Assembly: GCA_905200905.1 (NCBI GenBank)
Contig: CAJKMA010000060.1
Span: forward strand, 1 to 16,582
Length of the DNA: 16,582 bases
Direction of reading: 5' to 3'
DNA from: an uncultured Bacillota bacterium
Lineage (GTDB): Bacteria; Bacillota; Clostridia; Lachnospirales; Lachnospiraceae
Part shown: positions 6,794-13,879 of the stretch, one piece after another
How the letters are laid out: each line of letters opens with the position of its first letter
Position numbering within the stretch: the first letter of the stretch is position 1
Position numbers and translations under genes: made by a program
Notes under the pieces: model-generated
What the model saw: the letters and a program-made list of their open reading frames with translations, nothing else
What the model was told of the DNA's origin: nothing
The model's database searches: none

Positions 6794-7737
6794 GACATTT
6801 AATAGATCCTATGGATTTTACAGATAAAGAGACACTAATGGTTCTGGATTTAGCCGATCGAATTGCTACAAATCCTTCACAGTATTCCCATGTGGCAGAA
6901 GGTAAGAAACTTGCCACACTATTCTATGAACCAAGTACCCGAACACGTCTTTCCTTTGAGTCAGCAATGTTAAGTCTTGGAGGAACAACACTTGGATTTT
7001 CAGGTGCAGACCAGTCCAGTGCAACAAAAGGAGAAACCGTTGCAGATACAGCAAGAGTCGTAAGCTGCTATGCAGATATTATTGCTATGCGGCATCCCAA
7101 GGAGGGTGCACCACTCCGGGCTTCCATGTTTTCACGCGTTCCGATTATTAACGCTGGTGATGGTGGACATAATCACCCTACCCAGACTTTGATTGATTTA
7201 ATGACCATTCGTCAGCGAAAGAATCGTCTCGATCACCTTACAATTGGATTCTGCGGTGATTTAAAATTTGGACGAACAGTTCATTCTCTGGTTAACAGCC
7301 TTGTACGTTACCCTGATAATCAGTTCTATTTTATTTCTCCTGAAGAACTCAGGATTCCAGACTATCTTATCGAAGATACCTTAAAGCCTACTGCCACACC
7401 TTATCAGGAAGTGACCAGTCTGGAAGATACCCTTCCTAAGCTGGATGTCCTTTATATGACACGGGTTCAGAAAGAGCGTTTCTTTAATGAAGAAGATTAT
7501 ATTCGTCTAAAAGGAATCTATACATTGACAGCTGATAAATTGCAGCTTGCGCCCAACGATATGCCGGTACTGCACCCTCTCCCACGAGTAGATGAGATTT
7601 CTATTGATGTGGATATGGACAATAGAGCTGCCTATTTTGATCAGGTGCAAAACGGTGTTTATGTTCGCATGGCTTTAATTATGACATTATTAGGATTAAC
7701 TGACCCACAGACCGGAAAGGAGGTTGTTTTATGTTAA
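6790..7737 (+). CDS. pyrB: Aspartate carbamoyltransferase catalytic subunit
   Basis: The enzyme condenses carbamoyl phosphate with aspartate, the first committed step of pyrimidine synthesis, in the cytosol. All hallmarks are visible in the 315 residues: S49-T50-R51-T52-R53 in EPSTRTR, the mobile-loop K80 in SATKGE, HPTQTL, DLKFGRTVHS and HPLPRVDEI. I start at the ATG at 6790, which overlaps the purA stop (ATGA) and lies 7 nt after AAAAGGAG; the ATG at 6784 is only 1 nt from that site and would add two residues. Overlap on both sides (purA and pyrI) suggests translational coupling and matched protein levels. The following pyrI implies an allosteric holoenzyme of the E. coli type. Confidence 0.96.
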   Translation: MRHLIDPMDFTDKETLMVLDLADRIATNPSQYSHVAEGKKLATLFYEPSTRTRLSFESAMLSLGGTTLGFSGADQSSATKGETVADTARVVSCYADIIAMRHPKEGAPLRASMFSRVPIINAGDGGHNHPTQTLIDLMTIRQRKNRLDHLTIGFCGDLKFGRTVHSLVNSLVRYPDNQFYFISPEELRIPDYLIEDTLKPTATPYQEVTSLEDTLPKLDVLYMTRVQKERFFNEEDYIRLKGIYTLTADKLQLAPNDMPVLHPLPRVDEISIDVDMDNRAAYFDQVQNGVYVRMALIMTLLGLTDPQTGKEVVLC

Positions 7738-8156
7738 ATGTAGAAGAAATTCAAAACGGAGTTGTGATTGATCATATCACACCAGGGAAAGGGTTGGAAA
7801 TATACCGAATGCTACATTTGGAGGAACAGCCTCAGTCTGTGGCTTTATTGCAATCGGTAAAAAGTCAAAAATATGGAAGTAAAGACTTGATCAAGATTGA
7901 AGGAGAAAATCTTCCAGAACGCTTAGATATATTGGGATATCTGGATGAAAGGATTACATTAATCTATATTCAGAATAATCATGTAGTCAATAAGTTTCAC
8001 CCAACTTCTCCTATGGAGTTAAAAAATGTAATCAAATGTACAAATCCTAGGTGTATTACCAGTATAGAACCAAACTGTGACCACATTTTTTGTCTGTCAA
8101 AATCAAAAAAGTATCGTTGCATTTACTGCAATCAGGAAATGACAGCCAAAAAATAA
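7731..8156 (+). CDS. pyrI: Aspartate carbamoyltransferase regulatory subunit
   Basis: The 141-residue protein binds nucleotide effectors (CTP/ATP in E. coli) and assembles with PyrB. The N-terminal allosteric domain contains VIDHITPGKG (residues 12-21), part of the nucleotide site. The C-terminal zinc domain has the four-cysteine set C103, C108, C130 and C133 (CTNPRC and CIYC) that docks on PyrB. The ATG at 7731 follows AGGAGG by 7 nt and overlaps the pyrB stop (TAA at 7735-7737) by 7 nt. Two further cysteines (C116, C121) lie between the zinc pairs. A bidirectional terminator follows within 10 nt. Confidence 0.95.
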   Translation: MLNVEEIQNGVVIDHITPGKGLEIYRMLHLEEQPQSVALLQSVKSQKYGSKDLIKIEGENLPERLDILGYLDERITLIYIQNNHVVNKFHPTSPMELKNVIKCTNPRCITSIEPNCDHIFCLSKSKKYRCIYCNQEMTAKK

Positions 8157-8161
8157 TTAGT

Positions 8162-8190
8162 AAAGGGACTATCATAATGACAGTCCCTTA
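8162..8190. terminator. Bidirectional terminator between pyrI and metE
   Basis: AAGGGACT (8163-8170) pairs with AGTCCCTT (8182-8189), extended by a T/A pair on each side. The stem sits in the 37-nt gap between two convergent genes, with T-rich sequence on the plus side (ATTCTTAT) and TTTACTAATTATTTTTT on the minus side, so it should serve both. Confidence 0.8.
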
Positions 8191-8193
8191 TTC

Positions 8194-10464
8194 TTATAAA
8201 TTTTCTTTTATCTGTTTCGCTGCTTCCACCATATTTTTAAGGCTGGCTTTCGTTTCCGGTACATCTCTTGTCTTTAATCCACAGTCCGGATTTACCCACA
8301 GCTTATCTCTGTCGATTTTAGAGAGCATTACATTTAATGCTTTCACAATCTCCTCCACTGACGGTACTCTCGGTGAATGAATATCATATACACCAGGACC
8401 TACTTCTGTTTCAAAATTGTTTTCCTTTAACGAATCTAATATCTGCAAATCTGAACGGGATGCCTCAAAGGTAATCACGTCTGCATCCATGTCATCAATC
8501 GCCGGGATAATATCCGTAAATTCGCTATAACACATATGGGTATGTATCTGGGTTTCCGGTTTTACACCGCTGTGTGTCAGGCGGAATGCAGGAATGGCAA
8601 AATCAAGATACTCACTATACCAGTCAGATTTTCTAAGCGGAAGCTTTTCCCGTAGTGCCGCTTCATCAATCTGAATGATATGGATTCCGTTTTTCTCCAA
8701 GTCAAGCACTTCATCCCTGATGGCTAACGCAATCTGGGAAATGGACTCTTTGATGGAAATATCTTCTCTTGGGAATGACCAGTTTAAAATGGTAACCGGT
8801 CCCGTAAGCATTCCTTTTACCTGTTTTTTTGTCTGGGACTGTGCATAAACGGACCACTCCACTGTAATAGGCTTTTCTCTATATACATCACCCCAGATAA
8901 TTGGTGGCTTCACACATCTTGTACCATAAGACTGCACCCATGCTTTTTCTGTAAACAGAAAACCACCTAAGGCTTCTCCGAAATACTCCACCATATCATT
9001 TCTTTCGTATTCACCGTGAACCAGCACATCCAGTCCGATTTCTTCCTGCCATTTGATGCATTCAGCTATTTTCTTCTTGTTAAATGCCTCATATTCTTCT
9101 TTGGATATCTCTCCTTTGCGGTATGCAGTACGGTTTGCTTTTACATCCTTTGTCTGTGGGAAAGAACCGATTGTGGTAGTTGGAAGCTCAGGAATCCCAA
9201 GTGCTTTTTTCTGTAACTTTTGACGTTCGCTTCGCTTAGGAAGTCTGATATAATCTTTCTCGGTTACCCGGGAAAGTCTCTCTTTCACATCTTCATTTTT
9301 ACAATTTCTCTTTTTTGCAAAAAGCTTTTCATTGTTCTTATATGTTTCATCTACACTATAATCACTGCACTGTGCAAGTTGCTTTAATTCCTTTAACTCT
9401 GTCAACTTTTCATGTGCAAAAGCAAAATGAGATAAATACTCCTGAGACAATACAGTTTCATTTTCCATAGTATATGGAACATGCAGAAGGGAGCAGGATG
9501 TGGACAATACCGTCTGTATTCCTCTTTTCTTTAATACATCCAATATTTGTAATGTATTCTTATAATGATTTTTCCAAATATTCTTTCCATTTACCAAGCC
9601 TGCAAAAAGCAGCTTATCCTTTGGAAAACCATGATTTTCTATCAGATGATATGTCTCTTTTCCTTCCACAAAGTCAAGTCCGATACCATCAAATGGCATC
9701 TTTATCAAATCTTGATATACATCTCTCACATCCCCAAAATAGGTCTGTAGCAAAATCTTGCACTTATCTTTTGCCGAAAGAACTACGTCATAAATTCTGA
9801 GAAAGAATTTTAGATCCTCCTGACTCATATCCTGGACAAGTGCAGGTTCATCTAACTGAATCCATGCAATTCCATAGCTCTCACATTTTTTGATCACATT
9901 CTGATAAGCATGGATCACTGCATCTTCAAAATCTGCAGCAGATTTTTCTCCGGTATACCGGCATAACTTTAATAACGTGTAGGCGCCGATGAGAACAGGC
10001 TTCGTTTCAATTCCAAGTTCTTTTGCTTCTGTGTATTCATCCCACAGTTTATTTCCCAAAAGCGCAATCTGCATATCATCTTCTATCTCAGGGACAATAT
10101 AATGATAGTTCGTATTAAACCATTTCTTCATGGCAAGCGCCTTGACATCTCCCAATGCTCCCTGATAACCACGAGCCATTGCAAAGTAAGTATCCAGTTC
10201 GGAAAGGCCAAGTTCCTTATAACGCTTCGGTACAATTCCAAACATGACTGCTGTATCTAACATGATATCATAATAAGAAAAATCATTGCTGGATATATAA
10301 TCTATGCCTGCTTCTTTTTGTTTCAACCAATGTGTTCTACGCAAAGACTTCGCCGTATTCTTAAGCTCATCTGTCGTAATCTCTTTTCTAAAATATTTCT
10401 CAGAAGCAAACTTTAATTCCCTTAAAGCTCCGACTCTGGGAAAGCCAATCACTGATGTCTGCAT
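8194..10464 (-). CDS. metE: Cobalamin-independent methionine synthase (full-length)
   Basis: The enzyme transfers the methyl group of 5-methyltetrahydropteroyl-triglutamate to homocysteine, making methionine without B12. At 756 residues it has the normal two-barrel length: the N-terminal half begins VIGFPRVGALRELKFA and binds the folate tail, and the C-terminal catalytic half begins near TTTIGSFPQT. The zinc ligands are H643 and C645 (HTHMC), E667 (TFEAS) and C728 (NPDCG). The ATG follows AGGAGG by 5 nt. The leader is only about 30 nt, so there is no room for a SAM or T-box riboswitch. Instead a MetR/MtaR-like palindrome lies 46 nt upstream of the -10 box. The yxjG paralogue in the window has the same control layout. 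It is convergent with pyrI. Confidence 0.97.
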   Translation of the reverse strand: MQTSVIGFPRVGALRELKFASEKYFRKEITTDELKNTAKSLRRTHWLKQKEAGIDYISSNDFSYYDIMLDTAVMFGIVPKRYKELGLSELDTYFAMARGYQGALGDVKALAMKKWFNTNYHYIVPEIEDDMQIALLGNKLWDEYTEAKELGIETKPVLIGAYTLLKLCRYTGEKSAADFEDAVIHAYQNVIKKCESYGIAWIQLDEPALVQDMSQEDLKFFLRIYDVVLSAKDKCKILLQTYFGDVRDVYQDLIKMPFDGIGLDFVEGKETYHLIENHGFPKDKLLFAGLVNGKNIWKNHYKNTLQILDVLKKRGIQTVLSTSCSLLHVPYTMENETVLSQEYLSHFAFAHEKLTELKELKQLAQCSDYSVDETYKNNEKLFAKKRNCKNEDVKERLSRVTEKDYIRLPKRSERQKLQKKALGIPELPTTTIGSFPQTKDVKANRTAYRKGEISKEEYEAFNKKKIAECIKWQEEIGLDVLVHGEYERNDMVEYFGEALGGFLFTEKAWVQSYGTRCVKPPIIWGDVYREKPITVEWSVYAQSQTKKQVKGMLTGPVTILNWSFPREDISIKESISQIALAIRDEVLDLEKNGIHIIQIDEAALREKLPLRKSDWYSEYLDFAIPAFRLTHSGVKPETQIHTHMCYSEFTDIIPAIDDMDADVITFEASRSDLQILDSLKENNFETEVGPGVYDIHSPRVPSVEEIVKALNVMLSKIDRDKLWVNPDCGLKTRDVPETKASLKNMVEAAKQIKENL

Positions 10465-10503
10465 AATGTCCTCCTAATCCTGAATAATAATTTCTTGTTT
10501 TTT

Positions 10504-10509
10504 ATTATA
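10504..10509 (-). promoter_or_regulatory. -10 box of the metE promoter
   Basis: TATAAT on the minus strand, 39 nt before the metE ATG. At 17-nt spacing the -35 position reads TATACA, a poor match, as expected of an activator-dependent promoter. The palindrome at 10556-10570 is 46 nt away. Confidence 0.6.
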
Positions 10510-10538
10510 GTTTGTATCCGATTTCTTGTATAATATAT

Positions 10539-10578
10539 AAAAAAGCAGGCTATCCATAGTTTTAAACTATGGTCAGCC
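10539..10578 (-). terminator. Terminator of the two-regulator operon, overlapping the metE operator
   Basis: On the minus strand GGCT and AGCC (10575-10578 and 10548-10551) enclose CCATAGT/ACTATGG, and the stem is followed by TGC and six T (10544-10539). It lies 8 nt after the regulator gene's stop codon. The upper stem is the MetR-like palindrome itself. Confidence 0.75.
10554..10572. promoter_or_regulatory. MetR/MtaR-type LysR-regulator binding site upstream of metE
   Basis: CCATAGTTTTAAACTATGG is a perfect 19-bp palindrome around one base. Its inner 15 bp match the yxjG site except for the central base, and it fits TATAGTTTnAAACTATA apart from the outermost pair. The centre is at about -66 from the predicted metE transcription start. 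Confidence 0.75.
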
Positions 10579-10586
10579 CACCTAGG

Positions 10587-11603
10587 TTAGTGCAGTTTCC
10601 TGATATGTTCTTTAACAACATTTTCGACATCACACAGCATTTCTCCATTTTTACCTAATTCATTAAATCTACCCCTTCGCTCCAGCTTTTTTCCTGGTAA
10701 TTCTGACTTTGTGTACTTTTTCAAGGCTTCCAGATAGGTATTTCCAAGTCTGCTGATAAGACCTTTCCTATGGGTGATATATCCGATACGCATATCATTT
10801 TCTTCCGCCAATGGCACTGCAATAATATCTTTTCCATTCAGCTTTCTATCAATGATACCGCTGCATACCGTATACCCATTCAGACCGATTAACAGATTAA
10901 ATAAGGTTGCCCTGTCCCGTACCCGGATATTTTTCTTTCGTTCCGAAGACGAAAATATTTCCTCCGAAAAATAAAATGAATTATGTTCTCCCTGTTCAAA
11001 AGACAGGTAAGGATATGGTTCCAATTCTTCATTAGTTATCACAGATTGCCCTGCAAGAGGATGATTACTGCTGATAAACACATGAGGCTTTGCAATGAAA
11101 AGCTCATGAAACTCCAAATCATGGGACTTTAAAATTTTATTAATTACTGCTTCATTGAAGCTGTTCAAAAACAAAATTCCTATTTCGCTTTTCATCTTTG
11201 CCACATCCTCTATGATTTCATAGGTTTGTGTCTCTCTAAGGCTGAAATCATATTCATCCTGTCCATATTTCTTAATCAGATCAACAAAGGCATTCACTGC
11301 AAAGGAATAGTGCTGTGTAGATACACAAAACTGCTTTTTTCCACCCTCACTGCCCTTGTATTTGTCTTCCAGAATTGCCGCCTGCTCCAGTACCTGTCTG
11401 GCATATCCAAGAAAATCTTCTCCTTCTTTTGAAATGGAAATTCCCTTATTGCTTCTGTTGAAAATCTGTATATTCATTTCTTTTTCCAACTCATGAATTG
11501 CATTCGTAAGACTGGGTTGCGATATATATAATTCCTGAGCCGCTTCTGTAATTGTTCCGGTTTCTGCAACAGTAATCACATATCTTAACTGTTGTAATGT
11601 CAT
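10587..11603 (-). CDS. LysR-type regulator of the MtaR/MetR/CpsY group, probable activator of metE and yxjG
   Basis: The 338-residue protein begins MTLQQLRYVITVAETGTITEAA with the recognition helix in ISQPSLTNAIHELE, then ARQVLEQAAILEDKYKG. This N-terminus closely resembles streptococcal MtaR, CpsY and CmbR, regulators of methionine and cysteine genes that bind the palindrome found twice in this window. I use the ATG at 11601-11603, which overlaps the upstream gene's TGA (ATGA) and follows GGGGTGG. A longer open frame to 11852 lies entirely within the neighbouring regulator gene and is an artefact. It is about 35 residues longer than usual, with a charged C-terminal tail (KKLERRGRFNELGKNGEM onward) of unknown role. 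Its terminator stem contains the metE operator. The assignment as MetR-like is inference from similarity and location. Confidence 0.88.
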   Translation of the reverse strand: MTLQQLRYVITVAETGTITEAAQELYISQPSLTNAIHELEKEMNIQIFNRSNKGISISKEGEDFLGYARQVLEQAAILEDKYKGSEGGKKQFCVSTQHYSFAVNAFVDLIKKYGQDEYDFSLRETQTYEIIEDVAKMKSEIGILFLNSFNEAVINKILKSHDLEFHELFIAKPHVFISSNHPLAGQSVITNEELEPYPYLSFEQGEHNSFYFSEEIFSSSERKKNIRVRDRATLFNLLIGLNGYTVCSGIIDRKLNGKDIIAVPLAEENDMRIGYITHRKGLISRLGNTYLEALKKYTKSELPGKKLERRGRFNELGKNGEMLCDVENVVKEHIRKLH

Positions 11604-12505
11604 TTTTCCACCCCGTTTCCTGTAATCAGATATTGTTTCAATTCTCTGGCTGCTGCATTCAGTGTTTTCGTGGAATCCTCCAGAATAACAATTTCCCGTT
11701 CCGGCTGTATGCCCTCCACATTCAGTTGGACTAATACTCCCTGTTCCAATTCCTGCCTTGCCATAAATTCCGGCAGAAAACCTACGCCCAGTCCTCCCTT
11801 TATCATAGGCAGAATCTGGTCTGCAGTTGCAACATCTATATCCGGCAGCCACTCCACCCCAAATGGTAAAAATAATTTAGAATACAATTCATAGGTTTTC
11901 GTGTGACGTCCCAATCCGATAATGGGGTATTTTTTCATATCCGCAGGCTGTATCTCTAACTTTTTAGAAAATGAAGTATTAGCCGCTGCAACCGGAATTT
12001 CCTGAAAACAACCTATCGTAATTTTGCTAAAGCCTGATGGTATATCCATTGGAGAAGTCACAACCGCAAAGTCTGCAACGCCTTTTCGTAGTGTCTGAAC
12101 TGCTTCCGGCGTGGACTCATTTGTGATGAAAAGATGAATTCCAGGGAAAGATTTTCGAAACTCAATCAATGTATCCATAAGAATACCGTGCAAAGCAGTT
12201 TCAGTAGTACTGATACGTATTGTTCCGGTATTCATGCTACTATAGCCGGCAATTTCTTCCTCTGCTTCTTTTAACTGTGTATACGCAATGGATACATGTG
12301 CAAAAAGTCTCTCACCCTCCGGTGTAAGCGTGATTCCTCTATTAGAACGTATCATAAGTTTGCAATTAAGCTGATCTTCCAGCTTATTCATAAATTTTGT
12401 AATGTTCGGCTGATTGCTGTGCAATATTTCAGCAGCCTGGGAAATGCTTTTATATTTCGCAACATAATAAAAAATTCTGTAATAATCGTAAGTAATTCGC
12501 TCCAT
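11600..12505 (-). CDS. LysR-type transcriptional regulator
   Basis: This 301-residue LysR regulator starts MERITYDYYRIFYYVAKY, with the helix-turn-helix at about residues 18-45 (ISQAAEILHSNQPNITKFMN) and wing SNRGITLTPEGE, then the effector-binding domain. It is a close paralogue of the regulator at 3106-3999; both begin with the same (Y/D)YY(R/K)IFY motif, unlike the regulator it overlaps. The ATG follows AAGGAG by 7 nt. It is first in an operon with the MtaR-like gene (ATGA overlap). It is divergent from an unrecognised coiled-coil gene, and the 148-bp gap holds an interrupted palindrome (GTAAAAT...ATTTTAC) over the start region, a likely site of autoregulation. The effector is unknown. Confidence 0.9.
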   Translation of the reverse strand: MERITYDYYRIFYYVAKYKSISQAAEILHSNQPNITKFMNKLEDQLNCKLMIRSNRGITLTPEGERLFAHVSIAYTQLKEAEEEIAGYSSMNTGTIRISTTETALHGILMDTLIEFRKSFPGIHLFITNESTPEAVQTLRKGVADFAVVTSPMDIPSGFSKITIGCFQEIPVAAANTSFSKKLEIQPADMKKYPIIGLGRHTKTYELYSKLFLPFGVEWLPDIDVATADQILPMIKGGLGVGFLPEFMARQELEQGVLVQLNVEGIQPEREIVILEDSTKTLNAAARELKQYLITGNGVEK

Positions 12506-12531
12506 TTTATGGCTCCTTATGTAAAATGTGT

Positions 12532-12565
12532 ATATTCATTATTCACTATATGTATTTTACACCTT
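12532..12565. repeat. 34-nt direct repeat, copy 1 (in the divergent regulator gap)
   Basis: It is identical over 34 nt to 13170-13203. It runs from ATATTCATTATTCAC to TATTTTACACCTT and includes the -35 box of the promoter at 12556-12585. In this copy GTAAAAT (12521-12527) and ATTTTAC (12554-12560) make an inverted repeat around the TTCATTATTCAC core, so it probably holds a regulator site. Similarity continues more weakly beyond it (AGTATATACTAA in both). Confidence 0.85.
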
Positions 12566-12585
12566 TTCAATCATAAGTATATACT
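12556..12585 (+). promoter_or_regulatory. Promoter of the coiled-coil gene
   Basis: TTTACA (12556-12561), an 18-nt spacer and TATACT (12580-12585). The -35 box is inside the 34-nt repeat, and the -10 box is in the palindrome AGTATATACT, also present in copy 2. Confidence 0.6.
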
Positions 12586-12653
12586 AATATTCGGTAAAAA
12601 ACAACCAATGAATTAGAGTAAAGGAGGCAAATAAAATAAATATCATAAATGAG

Positions 12654-13142
12654 TTGCATAAGTTAGAAATCTTTTCAGAAAAAATAACCATTAACATCAA
12701 AAGTAATAAAGAACGTATGGTTGTACAAGATTCAAAACTGTACTGGATTAATGTAAAAATATTCAATAACAAAAATGTATATCAGGAAACAGATCAGAAA
12801 TATATCAATGAGTTACGTCAGATTTTGGAAGAATTGATTCACATACAGAACGACATGTTGAATATGGCAGAAGATTTTCAATCAAATGTCAGGGAAGTTA
12901 AAAAAATAATTGCCAAAGCGGATTTACAAGATGAAAAACAGCAAAAAATGATAGTTGGACATGTCGAAATGCTCCATACCGAAATAAACATTTTGCAAAA
13001 CTTATTTGATAAAAGCTATCAAAAGCAAAACCTATTCGAAGAAGAGCTGAAAAGAGTCGAACTTCTTCTGCGTAAGAAATATCCAAACAAAATAACAACA
13101 CTAAAAGAAAAGATAAAAATGCAAATTAGAAAAAACCGGTAA
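12654..13142 (+). CDS. Unrecognised charged coiled-coil protein
   Basis: I do not recognise a family. From the TTG at 12654 the product has 162 residues. It has a short N-terminal part that could form beta strands (KITINIKS, KLYWINVKIF) and a long helical part from about residue 45, rich in E, K, Q, L and I with heptad-like spacing (INELRQILEELIHIQNDMLNMAEDF), ending in a basic tail (KIKMQIRKNR). There is no signal peptide or membrane segment. The start is odd: a strong AGGAGG at 12622-12627 has no ATG, GTG or TTG in frame at normal distance. The in-frame ATA at 12636 would fit (168 residues), whereas TTG 12654 is 26 nt away. It is divergent from a LysR regulator and is flanked by the 34-nt repeats, suggesting control by that regulator. 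Confidence 0.6.
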   Translation: MHKLEIFSEKITINIKSNKERMVVQDSKLYWINVKIFNNKNVYQETDQKYINELRQILEELIHIQNDMLNMAEDFQSNVREVKKIIAKADLQDEKQQKMIVGHVEMLHTEINILQNLFDKSYQKQNLFEEELKRVELLLRKKYPNKITTLKEKIKMQIRKNR

Positions 13143-13169
13143 TTTCATTGCCCATTATATACTATATAC

Positions 13170-13203
13170 ATATTCATTATTCACTATATGTATTTTACAC
13201 CTT
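13170..13203. repeat. 34-nt direct repeat, copy 2 (upstream of the kinase-MATE operon)
   Basis: It is identical to 12532-12565. Here the flank gives ATACATA and TATGTAT around the same TTCATTATTCAC core, so the inverted-repeat character is kept although the outer arm differs from copy 1. The -35 box of the downstream promoter is inside it. Confidence 0.85.
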
Positions 13204-13222
13204 CTAAATAGGAGTATATACT
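13194..13222 (+). promoter_or_regulatory. Promoter of the kinase-MATE operon
   Basis: TTTACA (13194-13199), a 17-nt spacer and TATACT (13217-13222), 36 nt before the ATG at 13259. The arrangement is the same as at 12556-12585 but with the optimal spacer. Confidence 0.65.
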
Positions 13223-13258
13223 AAATTATAGAAAAAAACAATACAAGGAGTGATGATT

Positions 13259-13879
13259 ATGGACAAAACAATTATCTGTATTGGTCGTGAATACGGCAGT
13301 GGTGGCAGAGAAATCGGCGAAAAGCTGGCAAATAAGTTAAACATCCCATGCTATGATAAATTACTTTTAAAACAGGCTTCAGAGGAATTCGGCATTAGTC
13401 ATTCCAGAATAGAAGAAATGGATGAAAAACCGCCAAAATCTCTTTTTTCCGGAAATACATTTGCAGATACAGCAATGATGATGCAGACATTTTATTCAGA
13501 AAGCGAACAGACAGCCAACGCTGTGCGAAAAACAATAGAAAAAATTGCATCGGATAAATCATGCATCATCATCGGCAGATGTGCTTCCTCTTTTTTGAAA
13601 ACTTATCCGATTGTATCAGTTTTCATATATGCAGACGAAAAGGACTGCATAAAACGTATTATGGATAGAAATAACCTATCCCTCAAAGATGCAGAACAAC
13701 GTTTCAAACGTGTAAATCGCCTTCGTAAGCAATATTTTGATTTCTACTCTGACACAAAATGGGGAAAACCTGAAAGCTACGATTTTATGCTGTCTACCAG
13801 TGCATTAGGTGTCAACGGTTGTGTGGAACTAATTGCCAATAGTATCCCTCTTAAAAAGGAGGCATCCCACAATGAATAA
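13259..13879 (+). CDS. Cytidylate-kinase-like family protein (AAA, P-loop type)
   Basis: The 206-residue protein starts MDKTIICIGREYGSGGREIG; the GREYGSGGREIG stretch is the nucleotide-binding loop of the cytidylate-kinase-like family, which is distinct from housekeeping Cmk. IIIGRCASSFL (about residue 105) and RVNRLRKQYFDFYS (about 160) are further family features. Family members are presumed nucleotide or small-molecule kinases; the substrate is not known. I choose the ATG at 13259, 8 nt after AAGGAG; GTG 13250 and ATG 13253 are within or only 2 nt from that site. The gene overlaps the MATE transporter by 8 nt, so the two are probably co-translated and functionally linked. The promoter is in repeat copy 2. 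Confidence 0.85.
   Translation: MDKTIICIGREYGSGGREIGEKLANKLNIPCYDKLLLKQASEEFGISHSRIEEMDEKPPKSLFSGNTFADTAMMMQTFYSESEQTANAVRKTIEKIASDKSCIIIGRCASSFLKTYPIVSVFIYADEKDCIKRIMDRNNLSLKDAEQRFKRVNRLRKQYFDFYSDTKWGKPESYDFMLSTSALGVNGCVELIANSIPLKKEASHNE

Noticed and set aside
8157..8193. Small RNA between pyrI and metE
   Set aside because: The 37-nt gap is fully explained by a bidirectional terminator between convergent genes.
10465..10586. SAM (S-box) or T-box riboswitch in front of metE
   Set aside because: The predicted leader is about 30 nt and the rest is terminator, operator and promoter; no riboswitch core motif is seen.
11604..11852. N-terminal extension of 83 residues on the MtaR-like regulator
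   Set aside because: It lies entirely inside the upstream LysR gene in another frame, has biased composition, and the ATG at 11603 has a ribosome site and a typical LysR N-terminus.
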